Assembly (NCBI RefSeq): GCF_037977055.1
Contig: NZ_CP150274.1
Location: 124,001 to 188,000, forward strand
Direction: 5' to 3'
Length of the DNA stretch: 64,000 bases
DNA from: Paenibacillus sp. FSL K6-1096
Lineage (GTDB): Bacteria > Bacillota > Bacilli > Paenibacillales > Paenibacillaceae
Shown piece after piece: positions 24,221-33,943 of the stretch. Both the position numbers and the translations under genes were made by a program. Numbering within the stretch: position 1 is the first letter of the stretch; each line of letters starts with the position of its first letter. The notes under the pieces are model-generated. The model was not told the DNA's origin, searched no databases, and worked only from the letters and a program-made list of their open reading frames with translations.

Positions 24221-27085
24221 GTGCTGCTTATGGTTATTCTGCTGCCATTGATAGGGTCTGCACTCTTGCTTGGGGTTAGACAGACCTCACGCTTTCATCT
24301 GGGATGGATCATTCTGCCCGTTCCGGCGGCGCTATTCCTGTATGTGCTGACGAAAATCCCGGAGATCCGCGCGGGCGAATCCCTGATCGACCAAGTGGCC
24401 TGGATGCCATCATTTGGTATGAATCTGGATTTCATTCTGGACGGCCTCAGCCTGATATTGGTCTTGCTGATTACGGGAATGGGGGCACTTGTCGTGCTGT
24501 ACTCCATTTTCTATCTTAACAAGCAGACGGAAGGGCTCCGGCGGTTCTATCTGTATCTGCTGATGTTCATGGGGGCAATGCTGGGTGTCGTGCTGTCCGA
24601 TAACCTGATCGTGCTGTACGGGTTCTGGGAGCTTACCAGCATTTCTTCCTTCCTGCTGATCGCCTTCTGGTACGGCCGGGAACGCTCCGGGTATGGGGCC
24701 GTCAAATCCATGCTGATCACAGTGTTCGGCGGCCTGGCCATGTTCGCGGGCTTCAATCTGCTGTATGTGATGACCGGTACTTACAGTGTACGGGATATTA
24801 TTGCACTCTCGGGGACTTTGACAGATCACGCCCTGCTGCTCCCGGCGATTCTGCTTATATTGCTGGGCGCCTTCACGAAATCGGCCCAGTTCCCGTTCCA
24901 TATCTGGCTGCCTGACGCCATGGAAGCGCCGACTCCGGTTAGTGCATATCTCCATTCCGCTACAATGGTGAAGGCGGGGATTTATCTGGTCGCCCGGCTG
25001 ACGCCTGTCTTCGCAGGACAGTCCGTATGGTTCTGGCTGGTGTCGGTAACTGGCCTGCTCACCTTAATCTACGGGTCTTTCAAAGCTATACGCCAGACCG
25101 ATCTCAAAGCCTTGCTGGCCTACTCCACCATCAGCCAGCTGGGACTGATCATGTCATTGCTGGGGCTTGGATCAGCCGCCGGCTTTTACAGCGGGACGCA
25201 GGAGGCCATGTTCTATACCCTGGCTACATCCGCCGCACTTTTCCACCTGATTAACCATGCCGTCTTCAAAGGCAGCCTGTTCATGGTAGTGGGCATCATT
25301 GACCATGAGACGGGAACGCGCGACCTGCGCAAGCTGGGTGGCCTGATGGCGTTGATGCCCGTTACCTTCACCATCGCACTGATGGGGGCGTTCTCCATGG
25401 CAGGGCTGCCGCCGTTCAGCGGATTTCTCAGCAAGGAGATGTTCTTTACGGCAGTGCTGAATATCCGGGAGTTTCATCTGCTGAGCTCCGCATACTGGAT
25501 TCAGCTGTTTCCGGTGATTGCCTGGATTGCAAGTGTGTTTACATTTGTCTACAGTATGATTCTTGTATTCAAAGCCTTTGGCGGCAAGCTACAGCGGGCC
25601 AAGCTGGATAAAATTCCGCATGAAGCCCCGGCCGGCCTGCTCCTGCCGCCCGTAATCCTTATCTTGCTTACGCTGGTGTTCGCCTTCTGGCCGGAGCTGG
25701 TCTCCATTAACCTGGTCGAACCGGCGCTCTCTTCCATCCATACCGGACGCCTTACACCTGTGGAGGCGCTGGAGGTATCTATTCATTTCTGGCATGGCTG
25801 GACACCCGAGCTCTTCATGACAATGGGCGTAATCGCAGCAGGCCTGCTTCTGTTCAAGGGTTATACCCGGCTAAGGGTGCTGGACCGTGAAGCGAGAGGA
25901 CGCAATACGCTGAACCGGATATATGATGGTTCACTGAAGCTGCTTGAAGGAGGCTCCAGACGGTTTACGAATGCCTATATGACGGGCTCTAACCGCCATT
26001 ACCTGCTGTATATCTTCAGTTTCTTCATCGTCACCCTGCTGGCGGCGCTGCTGCGGGAGCCTGGGATCCGCCTGGGTATGGATCATTATGCGAAGCTATC
26101 GTTCTATGAACTGGCCGTCATAGCAGTTATGCTGCTCTCCGCCTTTGCCGTTCCTTTTGCCAAGTCACGGGTTAATGCGATCCTGTTCACCGGCGGTACC
26201 GGGTACATGGTCACTCTGCTGTTCGTCCTGTTCCGAGCGCCTGATCTGGCGCTCACGCAGATGATTATCGAGACCGTATCCGTTATCCTGTTCCTGCTCT
26301 GCTTCCGGTACCTCCCGAAGCTGAAGCTGCAGAAGGAGAAGCTGCCCTTCAAGCTGCCGAATCTGATCATAGCAGTTGGCGTAGGGGGCACGGTCACGCT
26401 GCTCGCTCTGGCCGCGATGGGCAGCAGCCCGTTCAAGCCGATCTCTGAGTTCTTCCTGAAGGAGAGCTATAATCTGGCCGGAGGCAAAAACGTGGTCAAC
26501 GTCATCCTGGTCGACTTCCGCGGATTTGATACTTTGTTTGAAATCATGGTGCTGGGTATCGCATCGCTGGCAATCTATGGCCTGATCCAATTGCGGATGG
26601 ACGAAGATCTGACCCGGCCGAAGCAGGAAGAACGCCGTCTGGTCGTCCCTTTACACAGTAATGATGTCATACTGCAGACGATGTCCAAAGGAATCATTAT
26701 CATCATTCTGACCTTCTCGTTGTATCTTTTCCTGGCCGGCCATAACCATCCGGGAGGGGGCTTCATCGGGGCACTCATGGCCTCCGCTGCGCTGGTGCTG
26801 CTGTCCATTGCCTTTGGTATGGACCAGATCCGTAAGGCTTTTCCGGTGAATTACCGCCTGCTTACCGCAGCCGGACTCCTGCTGGCGATTGTGACCGCCT
26901 CAGGCTCGTTCCTGTTCGGCGCTCCTTTTCTAAGCCATACCTTCAACCACTTCCATCTGCCGCTTCTTGGCGATGTCGAGCTGGCAACTGCCGTGCTGTT
27001 TGACCTCGGCGTCTATCTGGCGGTAGTCGGAGTAGCGATGAATATCATTCTAACGATTGGAGGGGATAAACGATGGAACTCGTAA
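24221..27085 (+). CDS. mrpA: Mrp-type Na+/H+ antiporter, fused subunits A and B
   Basis: 954 aa starting at GTG, with AAGGGGG upstream. Residues 1 to about 780 are MrpA: complex-I-like antiporter helices with E137 in FWELTS and K220 in AFTKSAQF, three residues before the proton-path Glu140 and Lys223 of Bacillus MrpA, plus the DUF4040-like C-terminal helices. From about 800 onward is an MrpB domain ([33 protein letters not shown], ending [11 protein letters not shown]). Bacillus has these as separate genes; here one frame encodes both, so the operon has six antiporter genes. The hetero-oligomeric complex exports Na+ in exchange for H+ and is needed for salt and alkali tolerance. It overlaps mrpC by 13 bp. 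Confidence 0.95.
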   Translation: MLLMVILLPLIGSALLLGVRQTSRFHLGWIILPVPAALFLYVLTKIPEIRAGESLIDQVAWMPSFGMNLDFILDGLSLILVLLITGMGALVVLYSIFYLNKQTEGLRRFYLYLLMFMGAMLGVVLSDNLIVLYGFWELTSISSFLLIAFWYGRERSGYGAVKSMLITVFGGLAMFAGFNLLYVMTGTYSVRDIIALSGTLTDHALLLPAILLILLGAFTKSAQFPFHIWLPDAMEAPTPVSAYLHSATMVKAGIYLVARLTPVFAGQSVWFWLVSVTGLLTLIYGSFKAIRQTDLKALLAYSTISQLGLIMSLLGLGSAAGFYSGTQEAMFYTLATSAALFHLINHAVFKGSLFMVVGIIDHETGTRDLRKLGGLMALMPVTFTIALMGAFSMAGLPPFSGFLSKEMFFTAVLNIREFHLLSSAYWIQLFPVIAWIASVFTFVYSMILVFKAFGGKLQRAKLDKIPHEAPAGLLLPPVILILLTLVFAFWPELVSINLVEPALSSIHTGRLTPVEALEVSIHFWHGWTPELFMTMGVIAAGLLLFKGYTRLRVLDREARGRNTLNRIYDGSLKLLEGGSRRFTNAYMTGSNRHYLLYIFSFFIVTLLAALLREPGIRLGMDHYAKLSFYELAVIAVMLLSAFAVPFAKSRVNAILFTGGTGYMVTLLFVLFRAPDLALTQMIIETVSVILFLLCFRYLPKLKLQKEKLPFKLPNLIIAVGVGGTVTLLALAAMGSSPFKPISEFFLKESYNLAGGKNVVNVILVDFRGFDTLFEIMVLGIASLAIYGLIQLRMDEDLTRPKQEERRLVVPLHSNDVILQTMSKGIIIIILTFSLYLFLAGHNHPGGGFIGALMASAALVLLSIAFGMDQIRKAFPVNYRLLTAAGLLLAIVTASGSFLFGAPFLSHTFNHFHLPLLGDVELATAVLFDLGVYLAVVGVAMNIILTIGGDKRWNS

Positions 27086-27405
27086 TGGCGCTGGCTATCG
27101 GCATTCTCTTTACTATAGGTGTCTATCTGATTCTGTCGCGGAGCCTGCTGCGGATTGTGCTCGGAACCTCGCTGCTCACCCATGGCGTGCATCTGCTGCT
27201 CCTGACCATGGCCGGTCTCAAGACAGGCTCGGCTCCTATACTGGGCAAGGCAGAATCTTATGTGGACCCGTTGCCGCAGGCTCTGATTCTGACCTCAATC
27301 GTCATCAGCTTCGGGGTGACAGCCTTCTTCTTCGTACTCGCTTACCGCTCCTATCAGGTGCTGGGCACAGATGAAATGGACAGCATCAAGGAGGCTATGG
27401 AATGA
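27073..27405 (+). CDS. mrpC: Mrp antiporter subunit C
   Basis: 110 aa with three membrane helices, homologous to Nuo[29 protein letters not shown] is the family core, and the [22 protein letters not shown] helix is highly characteristic. GGAGGGG precedes the ATG, which lies inside the end of mrpA. The stop overlaps the mrpD start (ATGA). Confidence 0.95.
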   Translation: MELVMALAIGILFTIGVYLILSRSLLRIVLGTSLLTHGVHLLLLTMAGLKTGSAPILGKAESYVDPLPQALILTSIVISFGVTAFFFVLAYRSYQVLGTDEMDSIKEAME

Positions 27406-28883
27406 GCAATCTACTGGTGCTGCCCATTCTGATTCCGTTGTGCACAGCAGTACTCCTGATCTTCCTCAGGGGTAAGCTGCGCCTGCAGCGGGGGATCAGC
27501 GTGGTTAGCAGCGTGCTAACGGTTCTTATGTCCATCCTGCTGACTGAACATGTGCACAAGGAGGGCATCCTGACCTTGCAGATGGGGGGCTGGGCTCCTC
27601 CTTACGGCATTGTCTTTGCCGGCGATATGTTCGCACTCTTACTGGTGACGGCGGCTTCACTAGCAAGCTTAGCCATCCTGTTGTACTCCATAAGCACCAT
27701 CGGTGAGAAGCGGGAGCATTATTATTACTACACGTTCTATCATTTCTTGCTTGCCGGGGTGTACGGCTCCTTCCTCACCGGAGATATCTTCAATCTGTTC
27801 GTCTTCTTTGAGGTGATGCTGATCTCTTCCTACGCGCTTCTGTCCCTGGGAGGAACCCGGCTTCAGCTCAAGGAGACGTCCAAATACCTGCTCATCAACA
27901 TTGTCTCCTCCACCTTGTTTGTAGCAGCCGTTGCCTATCTCTATGCTGCAGCCGGTACGCTTAACATGGCCCATTTATCCCTGCGGATCAGTGAAGCGGG
28001 GCAGGGGGGCGTGCTTAACGTCATTGCCGTACTTTTTCTGATCGTATTCTCCCTGAAGGCCGGGCTGTTCCTGTTCTTCTGGCTTCCCGGCTCCTACAGC
28101 GCTCCGCCGGCAGCGGTCCGGGCCTTATTCGGTGCTCTGCTAACCAAAGTGGGGCTGTATGCCATCATCCGTACGTTCACGCTGCTGTTCGTTGACAATG
28201 CCGGCCCTCCCCATAGCCTGATCCTCTGGATGGCGGCGGCTACGATGATTCTGGGCAGCCTGGGGGCTGTTGCCTACAAGGATATTCCGCGGATTCTGAA
28301 TTACAATGTGATTATCAGTGTCGGGTTCGTAGTGCTTGGACTGGCCGCTGGGACACGGGATTCGCTGGACGGGGCGGTCTTCTATCTGCTGCATGATATA
28401 TTGGCCAAAGCCTTGCTGTTCATCCTGGGCGGCTTAATCATCTCAGCGGCAGGAACAGACCGGTTAAGCGGGATGGGCGGCATGATCCGCAGATATCCGC
28501 TGCTGGGCTGGATGTTCTTTATCCTGGCGCTTGCCCTGGTAGGAATTCCGCCGCTGAGCGGCTTTGCCGGGAAGCTGCTGATTATCCGCGGCGCTCTGGA
28601 TGCGAAGCTGCTCACCCTGTCGCTAATCGGGCTGGGCTCAAGCTTCATGGTGCTCTATTCCTTGATCAAGGTGTTCCGGCAGGCCTTCTGGGGAATCGAC
28701 GTGGAGGCAGAGCGGCCTATGGTCAGCATGAAAGGATCGTTAGCCGTAGCTGCAGGACTCCTGGTGCTCGTCGCCGCGATAGGAATCGGGGCGGAGGCTC
28801 TTTTTGCCTATGTCTCGCAGGCGGGTTCGGTCCTGGCTTCACCTGAGCAATATATCCAAGCCATAATGAAGATAAAGGAGTAG
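27402..28883 (+). CDS. mrpD: Mrp antiporter subunit D
   Basis: 493 aa with about 14 membrane helices, of the NuoL/M/N antiporter family. The key residues occupy the same numbered positions as in Bacillus MrpD: E137 in [13 protein letters not shown] and K219 in [17 protein letters not shown]. With subunit A it forms the proton- and ion-translocating pair of the complex. Coupled to mrpC by ATGA and followed by mrpE after 5 bp. Confidence 0.96.
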   Translation: MSNLLVLPILIPLCTAVLLIFLRGKLRLQRGISVVSSVLTVLMSILLTEHVHKEGILTLQMGGWAPPYGIVFAGDMFALLLVTAASLASLAILLYSISTIGEKREHYYYYTFYHFLLAGVYGSFLTGDIFNLFVFFEVMLISSYALLSLGGTRLQLKETSKYLLINIVSSTLFVAAVAYLYAAAGTLNMAHLSLRISEAGQGGVLNVIAVLFLIVFSLKAGLFLFFWLPGSYSAPPAAVRALFGALLTKVGLYAIIRTFTLLFVDNAGPPHSLILWMAAATMILGSLGAVAYKDIPRILNYNVIISVGFVVLGLAAGTRDSLDGAVFYLLHDILAKALLFILGGLIISAAGTDRLSGMGGMIRRYPLLGWMFFILALALVGIPPLSGFAGKLLIIRGALDAKLLTLSLIGLGSSFMVLYSLIKVFRQAFWGIDVEAERPMVSMKGSLAVAAGLLVLVAAIGIGAEALFAYVSQAGSVLASPEQYIQAIMKIKE

Positions 28884-28888
28884 AGGAG

Positions 28889-29371
28889 ATGGCCTTACAA
28901 TTATTATTTAACCTGTTAATTGCATTCCTGTGGATGGGCATTAATAACGATGGCTCCTTCTCCAGCTTTCTGACCGGCTTCCTGCTCGGCATCGGGATAC
29001 TGTTGCTGTTCAGAAGATCCCGGCCTCAGCCCCGTCCCTTTTATCTGCGCCGGCTGTGGTCGATTCTGAAGCTGGTGCTGATCTTTATCCGCGAATTGAC
29101 CATTTCAAACTTTGTGGTAATCTGGCATATTCTCCGTCCGAGGCTGGCGATCCGTCCCGGTATCTTTGCCTATGAGACTTCCCTGACCTCAGCCTGGGAA
29201 GTTACGCTGTTATCCTGTCTGATCTGTCTGACTCCAGGGACGCTGACGCTGGATGTGTCCGCAGACGGCACCACCTTATATATTCATGCCATTGATATTC
29301 AGGATGCTGAAACAATGGTCACACAGATTAGAACCAGCTTTGAGCAAGCCATCCAGGAGGTGACCCGCTGA
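28889..29371 (+). CDS. mrpE: Mrp antiporter subunit E
   Basis: 160 aa. Two N-terminal helices (LLFNLLIAFLWMGIN, FLTGFLLGIGILLLF), the RRLWSILKLVLIFIRELTISNFVVIWHIL helix and a soluble C-terminal half with the family phrase LLSCLICLTPGTLTLDVSADG. It helps assemble and stabilise the Mrp complex. AGAGGAG is close to the ATG. The stop and the mrpF start share one base (TGATG). Confidence 0.95.
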   Translation: MALQLLFNLLIAFLWMGINNDGSFSSFLTGFLLGIGILLLFRRSRPQPRPFYLRRLWSILKLVLIFIRELTISNFVVIWHILRPRLAIRPGIFAYETSLTSAWEVTLLSCLICLTPGTLTLDVSADGTTLYIHAIDIQDAETMVTQIRTSFEQAIQEVTR

Positions 29372-29664
29372 TGGTCCAGACATTGTTAACAACGGCACTG
29401 GTCATTCTGGGAGGCGCGCTGCTGGCCTGCCTGTTCCGCCTGCTGAAGGGGCCGACCCGCTCAGACCGTGTGGCCGCTCTGGATACGATAGGGATTCACA
29501 TCCTTGCGATGATTACCGTGATCGGTATGCTGCTGGATACCCAGGATTTCCTGGAGGTCATTCTGGTTATCGGCATTCTGACGTTTATTGGAACAACCGC
29601 ACTCGCCAGATACATTGAGCGTGGCGTGGTAATGGAGGAAGGGGAGAGAACCCGTGACAGGTGA
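29371..29664 (+). CDS. mrpF: Mrp antiporter subunit F
   Basis: 97 aa with three membrane helices. LKGPTRSDRVAALDTIGIHILAMITVIGMLL contains the conserved GPT-x-x-DR-x-x-ALD motif of MrpF/MnhF, and the last helix runs through EVILVIGILTFIGTTALARYIERG. Part of the tightly overlapping mrp operon; the mrpG start lies inside its 3' end. Confidence 0.95.
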   Translation: MVQTLLTTALVILGGALLACLFRLLKGPTRSDRVAALDTIGIHILAMITVIGMLLDTQDFLEVILVIGILTFIGTTALARYIERGVVMEEGERTRDR

Positions 29665-30013
29665 ATTGATCAGTTCCATTCTGGTGGTGCTTGGCGCCAT
29701 CTTCTGTGCGATCAGCGCGTTTGGCTTAATCCGGCTGCCGGATGTATATTTGCGCTCACATGCCGCTACCAAAAGCGCCACCTTCGGGGTACTCTGCCTG
29801 CTGGGCGGCGGATTCCTGTACTTCTGGTTCAAGGATGGAAGCATCAGTGTCAAGCTGCTGCTCGCGATTCTGTTTGTGTTCATTACTTCGCCGGTGGCAG
29901 GTCATCTCAATGGCCGGGCGGCCTACCGTTCGGGAGTGCCGCTGTGGAAGGACAGTATCCGCGATGACCTGCTTAAGCAGGATGAAGCAGCCCGGGACGG
30001 ATCGGCGAAATGA
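29654..30013 (+). CDS. mrpG: Mrp antiporter subunit G
   Basis: 119 aa starting at GTG within the end of mrpF, with GGAGGAAGGGGAG upstream. Three membrane helices with the family motif FGLIRLPDVYLRSHAATKSATFG and the closing LFVFITSPVAGHLNGRAAYRSG. Last gene of the operon; a terminator follows 15 bp after the stop. Confidence 0.95.
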   Translation: MTGELISSILVVLGAIFCAISAFGLIRLPDVYLRSHAATKSATFGVLCLLGGGFLYFWFKDGSISVKLLLAILFVFITSPVAGHLNGRAAYRSGVPLWKDSIRDDLLKQDEAARDGSAK

Positions 30014-30027
30014 GCTAGAATGAGCAT

Positions 30028-30058
30028 AAGGAGCCTGCTAGCAGCGGGCTCCTTCTTT
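30028..30058 (+). terminator. Terminator of the mrp operon
   Basis: AAGGAGCCTGCT pairs with AGCGGGCTCCTT, followed by CTTTGT. The stem is nearly identical to the hairpin at 23468-23493 that precedes the operon. Confidence 0.8.
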
Positions 30059-30131
30059 GTGCTGCTGACCGGCACCTTATGGAAATGTTGCAGCCCCAAA
30101 AGTCATGGTAATCATCAGCCCATACTGTTAC

Positions 30132-30137
30132 TATAAT
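30132..30137 (+). promoter_or_regulatory. -10 element for the ClC gene
   Basis: A perfect TATAAT with no good -35. It lies downstream of the longest possible start codon (30105), so it supports the TTG at 30174 as the true start. Confidence 0.35.
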
Positions 30138-30173
30138 AGCTATGTCAAAAAAATTGAAAAGAAGGTCCTAGCA

Positions 30174-31760
30174 TTGAATCAGCATTCGATCCGCAAACAG
30201 CTGGATACTTGGTTTGACTTCAAGTTCCGGCTTCTGGCAGGCGGCATAGCCGTAGGCATACTATCGGGTACGGTGGTTGTCATGTTCCGCTTTGTGCTGG
30301 AGGAGTCACTTAAGCAATCTTTAGTTTTCTATCAGTATCAGAGAAGCCATCTGTGGGCGGTCCCTATCTGGATGGCGGTTCTGGTTCTGGCGGGCTGGTG
30401 TACGGGGCTCCTTGTAAAGAAGCAGCCGGGGATTTCGGGAAGCGGCATTCCCCAGGTCAAAGCGGTGCTTCAGAACCGGCTTCAGCTTAACTGGTGGAAG
30501 GCGGTCACCGCCAAGTTCGCCGGAGGAGCGGTAAGCATCGGAGCCGGTCTCTCCCTGGGAAGAGAAGGCCCTTCGATCCAGATCGGCGCTCTAATCGCGG
30601 AGGGCTTCAGCCGGGTGTTCCGCAAATCGAAGACGGAGGCGCACATTCTGATCACATGCGGGGCAAGTGCAGGGCTGGCAGCAGCCTTTAATGCACCGAT
30701 CGCCGGCGTTATTTTCGCTCTGGAAGAGGTGCACATGAACTTCTCTCCGCTGATTATGATCTCCGCTTTAACCTCATCGCTGGTGGCAGATTTTATCTCC
30801 AAGGAGTTCTTCGGACTCACCCCCGTCTTTAACTTCTCAGGGATAGGATCGCTTCCGCTGTCCAATTATTATCATCTGGTCCTGCTGGGACTGCTGGTTG
30901 GCGTATCCGGCATTGTCTTTAATAAAGGCCTATATTTCTTTCAGGATCTGTACGCCAGAATAAAGTGGCTGCCTGCACACGCACGGCCGATGATCCCTTT
31001 CGTGCTGGCAGGTGTGCTTGGGCTGACATTCCCGGCTGTCCTGGGAGGAGGTAACGGCTTAATCAACGATTTGGTTGCAACTCCCTATCCTATAAGGGTA
31101 TTGCTGGTGCTGCTTGTTGTGAAATTCCTGTTCACCCTCGTCAGTTACGGTTCCTCTGCACCCGGCGGGATCTTCCTGCCGATGCTTGTTCTCGGAGGAC
31201 TAATCGGAACCTTATACTGTAAAATTGCCAATAGCCTGCCGGGAGGAGGCTCCCTGGATGAGGCTTATTTGCTGATTGCCGCCATGGCCGGCCTGCTGAC
31301 GGCAAGCCTAAAGGCCCCGATCACCGGCATCATCCTGATTACAGAGATGACCGGCTCCTTCACGAACCTGCTGCCGATCGGCATAGTATGTCTAACCGCC
31401 TATATGACAGCCGAAGGGTTCCGTTCCTTGCCGGTCTATGAGGTGCTGCTGGAGCGATTCCTGCACGGGAAGGACGCGGTAGATCATACGGATGTCAATA
31501 AAATTATTCTGGAGATTCCTGTCCATCAAGGCTCGCAGCTGGATGGTATCAGCATAGGCCAATACCAGTGGCCCGCCCATTGCCTGATCGTATCCGTCAA
31601 AAGAGGGACCGAGGAAATCATCCCTACCGGAAGCCTGGTGCTTCAGGCCGGAGATTCCCTGGTCATTCTGACTAGCGACAGCCATTCTCCACTCGTACTG
31701 GAGAGAGTGCGGCAGGTGGCTCACATCTGTTCCTTGGATAGCCCGATTAAATCCGGCTGA
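30174..31760 (+). CDS. ClC-family chloride/proton exchanger with RCK_C domain
   Basis: 528 aa from TTG 30174, with GAAGG eight bases upstream; the longer frame from 30105 would begin upstream of the -10. Residues 10 to about 440 carry the ClC signatures GSGIPQVKA, GREGPSIQ with gating E131, and GIFLPMLVLGG. A second glutamate, E185 in ALEEVH, corresponds to the internal proton Glu203 of E. coli ClC, so H+-coupled exchange rather than a channel is likely. Residues about 450-520 form a TrkA-C/RCK_C ligand-binding domain (NKIILEIPVHQGSQLDG...AGDSLVILT), which in potassium channels binds nucleotides such as c-di-AMP. It neighbours other ion-homeostasis genes. Confidence 0.9.
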   Translation: MNQHSIRKQLDTWFDFKFRLLAGGIAVGILSGTVVVMFRFVLEESLKQSLVFYQYQRSHLWAVPIWMAVLVLAGWCTGLLVKKQPGISGSGIPQVKAVLQNRLQLNWWKAVTAKFAGGAVSIGAGLSLGREGPSIQIGALIAEGFSRVFRKSKTEAHILITCGASAGLAAAFNAPIAGVIFALEEVHMNFSPLIMISALTSSLVADFISKEFFGLTPVFNFSGIGSLPLSNYYHLVLLGLLVGVSGIVFNKGLYFFQDLYARIKWLPAHARPMIPFVLAGVLGLTFPAVLGGGNGLINDLVATPYPIRVLLVLLVVKFLFTLVSYGSSAPGGIFLPMLVLGGLIGTLYCKIANSLPGGGSLDEAYLLIAAMAGLLTASLKAPITGIILITEMTGSFTNLLPIGIVCLTAYMTAEGFRSLPVYEVLLERFLHGKDAVDHTDVNKIILEIPVHQGSQLDGISIGQYQWPAHCLIVSVKRGTEEIIPTGSLVLQAGDSLVILTSDSHSPLVLERVRQVAHICSLDSPIKSG

Positions 31761-31840
31761 GCAGTTTGGGAAATTCAGGATGCCAAAATAGCCGAAGCTT
31801 AGTATAATAGAGGGCAGACGGATTCTTAGGAGGTGGTTGT

Positions 31841-31972
31841 ATGAGTGAGAGCGGTATTAGCGACATTAGCGATATTAGTCCGATTCCCCAATTGAATATG
31901 AAAAGGAGAGGCTTTCATGAGCTACAACCCCGAAATCCCGAGAACCCGGTACGACAACTATGGCGACCGTGA
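31841..31972 (+). CDS. Possible 43-residue leader ORF overlapping the methyltransferase start
   Basis: TAGGAGGTGG seven bases before the ATG is one of the strongest ribosome-binding sites here, and a TATAAT (31803-31808) lies upstream. The product begins MSESGISDISDISPIPQ, with ISD coming from a 9-bp unit repeated three times, and it ends 56 bp inside the next gene in another frame. The second half therefore reads the methyltransferase sequence out of frame and has low coding value. It is probably a coupling leader or a decayed N-terminus, not a stable protein. Confidence 0.4.
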   Translation: MSESGISDISDISPIPQLNMKRRGFHELQPRNPENPVRQLWRP

Positions 31973-32753
31973 ATGGACACGGCTGGAAAAGGATGGGCCA
32001 GGCGAGCTTTTGTATCAGGTCCATTTGGACATTCTTCAGCGTTATCTCAAGCCAGGGGATCAGGTGCTGGAGATTGGCGCAGGCTCGGGCAGGTACACCA
32101 AGGACATCGTTACCATGTGTGCTGAATTGACTGTTGCCGATCTGTCCAGCCATCAGATTGAATTCAATAAGTCGAAGATGCAAGAGCTGTCGCTATATGA
32201 CAGAATCAACGCGTTCCATGTGTTAGACGTGCTGGATATGAGCGTGTTTGCAGATAGCTCGTTCGACTCTGTGGTATGTATCGGCGGGGTCATCAACTAT
32301 CTGCTGGACAAAGAGACGGATGGCGTACGGGAGCTGCTAAGAGTACTTAAGCCGGGCGGCCTCCTGATTGTCGGGTCGATGAGCTTCATCGGCGCTTCCA
32401 TGTATTATCTCGAAGGCATCCGCTATGAGAAGGACCAGTTCGGGATCGATGCTACCAGATGGCTTATGAACACAGGGGTTCAGGACGAAGAGCATTATCC
32501 CGTACCCAGCAAGCATTACGTCCACATGATGAGAAGCTCTGAACTGGATGCTTTATTTGCCCAGTTTCCGGTTAATATTCTGGAGAGAAGCTCTGCCGGA
32601 CTATATACGCAAGCCGGAGACGCTGACTTGGAGAAGGCCCGGGGCGACCAGGAGTTCTGGAAGCTGATTGTCGAACAGGAAATCGCGTTCACCAAACTGC
32701 CGGGCACGCTGGATTGCGGCATGAATCTTATTTACGTAGTGCGCAAGTTATAA
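31917..32753 (+). CDS. Class I SAM-dependent methyltransferase
   Basis: 278 aa. SAM-binding motif I VLEIGAGSGRYT starts near residue 50, with the motif II acid in LTVADLS and the later VLKPGGLLIVGSMSF typical of type 11 small-molecule methyltransferases. The N-terminal SYNPEIPRTRYDNYGDREWTRLE segment is a common lid in this subgroup. AAAGGAGAGG precedes the ATG. The substrate is unknown, and no biosynthetic partner is adjacent. A terminator follows immediately. Confidence 0.85.
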   Translation: MSYNPEIPRTRYDNYGDREWTRLEKDGPGELLYQVHLDILQRYLKPGDQVLEIGAGSGRYTKDIVTMCAELTVADLSSHQIEFNKSKMQELSLYDRINAFHVLDVLDMSVFADSSFDSVVCIGGVINYLLDKETDGVRELLRVLKPGGLLIVGSMSFIGASMYYLEGIRYEKDQFGIDATRWLMNTGVQDEEHYPVPSKHYVHMMRSSELDALFAQFPVNILERSSAGLYTQAGDADLEKARGDQEFWKLIVEQEIAFTKLPGTLDCGMNLIYVVRKL

Positions 32754-32758
32754 TTACT

Positions 32759-32788
32759 GCCCGTCTGCTGCAAACAGGCGGGCTTTTT
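32759..32788 (+). terminator. Intrinsic terminator
   Basis: GCCCGTCTG pairs with CAGGCGGGC around a GCAAA-type loop, followed by TTTTT. Confidence 0.85.
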
Positions 32789-32812
32789 AATAGAATTTAT
32801 ATGTTTTGGGGT

Positions 32813-32863
32813 CCCCGCAAAGTACCTGAGTCACCACCTACGCTAAAGCTCCACTTTGTGGGG
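32813..32863 (+). other. Long inverted repeat in the leader of the LRR gene
   Basis: CCCCGCAAAGT (32813-32823) pairs with ACTTTGTGGGG (32853-32863), 10 of 11 positions, around a 29-base loop. A small competing palindrome, GGGGTCCCC, overlaps the left arm. It ends 26 bp before the ATG, just ahead of the AGGGAGGAG. It could be an mRNA leader structure or one copy of a dispersed intergenic element. Confidence 0.6.
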
Positions 32864-32888
32864 TTATTTTATAGGGAGGAGTAATTTG

Positions 32889-33920
32889 ATGGGAGTATGG
32901 ACCAGCTCTATGAACGGTGCACCTTGGACCACAAGTAAAATGAATCAGTCGGTGAAGCAGTTGCGCGAGCGGGCGCTTATTTCGTATGTGATTGATGTAG
33001 ACAAGCTTGAAGATTTAAGGGAGCTGGACCGGCATGTGTTTGCGAAACGTCCCGATCTGGTCCTGTCGGTTAGCCAAGCGGACATGAAAGGACGGTATAC
33101 CAAAGAATTGCTGCAGACCCTTGCGGAGTTACAGCACATCACGGCCCTGCAGCTCAACCTGTATCATAGCATTGATCTGAGCGTTCTCGGAACGCTGGAG
33201 CGGCTGCAGTATCTGTCCATTACGGCCAAAAAGCCGGTTGACCTCAGCTTCATCTCCAGCCTCAAGGAGCTGCAATATCTCTCGCTGCACGGCAAATTCG
33301 CAGACTTAACGCCAATCGGCGGTGCTGCCCGGCTGGATACCTTAATCTTGCGTACTACAATTCATGAGCTTGATTTCATCCGCCGGTTGCCGAAGCTGCA
33401 ATGTCTCTTCATTCATGATTCCATCTTAGACGGCTCCATGGATGCCCTTGCAGATTCCTCAGTGACCATGCTAAGCCTGGCGGCTATCCGTAACTTCACC
33501 GAGCTGGATGTGTTAGCGGACATGCACAATCTTGCTTACCTGCGCTTATCCTTGCCTAAGGTGAAGGCTTTGTGTGACTTCACGAACATGCCGAATCTCA
33601 GGCAGCTTGAACTGGATCAGATGAAGGCCCTGGAGCATGTCGCTCCATTGTGGGCCGTGCCGCAGCTTGAAATGTTAGAGCTCAGAGAGCTTTCTGCAGC
33701 AGTGACGGCGAAGGATTTAGAGCCTCTGACCGAAATGGAGCATCTGCGGCAGGTGGATTTCCAATACATTGATTTCAATAAAGGCAGGATTACCAAGTTA
33801 CGTGAATGGTTTGCCCAAGCGGGCAAGAGCCAGCTTTTATATGAGAATATTCCTGATGATCAGCACATCAAGCCGATGTCGCTCGTTCATTTACGCAAGC
33901 ATATAGGGATGGATCAATAA
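32889..33920 (+). CDS. Cytoplasmic leucine-rich-repeat protein
   Basis: Start ATG 32889 is chosen over 32856 because AGGGAGGAG is correctly placed for it and 32856 lies in the hairpin; 343 aa. From about residue 75 to 290 there are some nine or ten repeats of roughly 22 residues of the L-x-x-L-x-x-L-x-x-L-x-L type (LQYLSITAKKPVDLSFISSLKELQYLSLHG, LAYLRLSLPKVKALCDFTNMPNLRQLELD). There is no signal peptide, anchor or enzymatic domain, so it should be an intracellular protein-binding scaffold. The C-terminus is basic and non-repetitive. A MazG-like gene follows 23 bp later and is probably co-transcribed. Confidence 0.75.
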   Translation: MGVWTSSMNGAPWTTSKMNQSVKQLRERALISYVIDVDKLEDLRELDRHVFAKRPDLVLSVSQADMKGRYTKELLQTLAELQHITALQLNLYHSIDLSVLGTLERLQYLSITAKKPVDLSFISSLKELQYLSLHGKFADLTPIGGAARLDTLILRTTIHELDFIRRLPKLQCLFIHDSILDGSMDALADSSVTMLSLAAIRNFTELDVLADMHNLAYLRLSLPKVKALCDFTNMPNLRQLELDQMKALEHVAPLWAVPQLEMLELRELSAAVTAKDLEPLTEMEHLRQVDFQYIDFNKGRITKLREWFAQAGKSQLLYENIPDDQHIKPMSLVHLRKHIGMDQ

Positions 33921-33943
33921 TTGAGAGGATAGGAGAGAATGCG

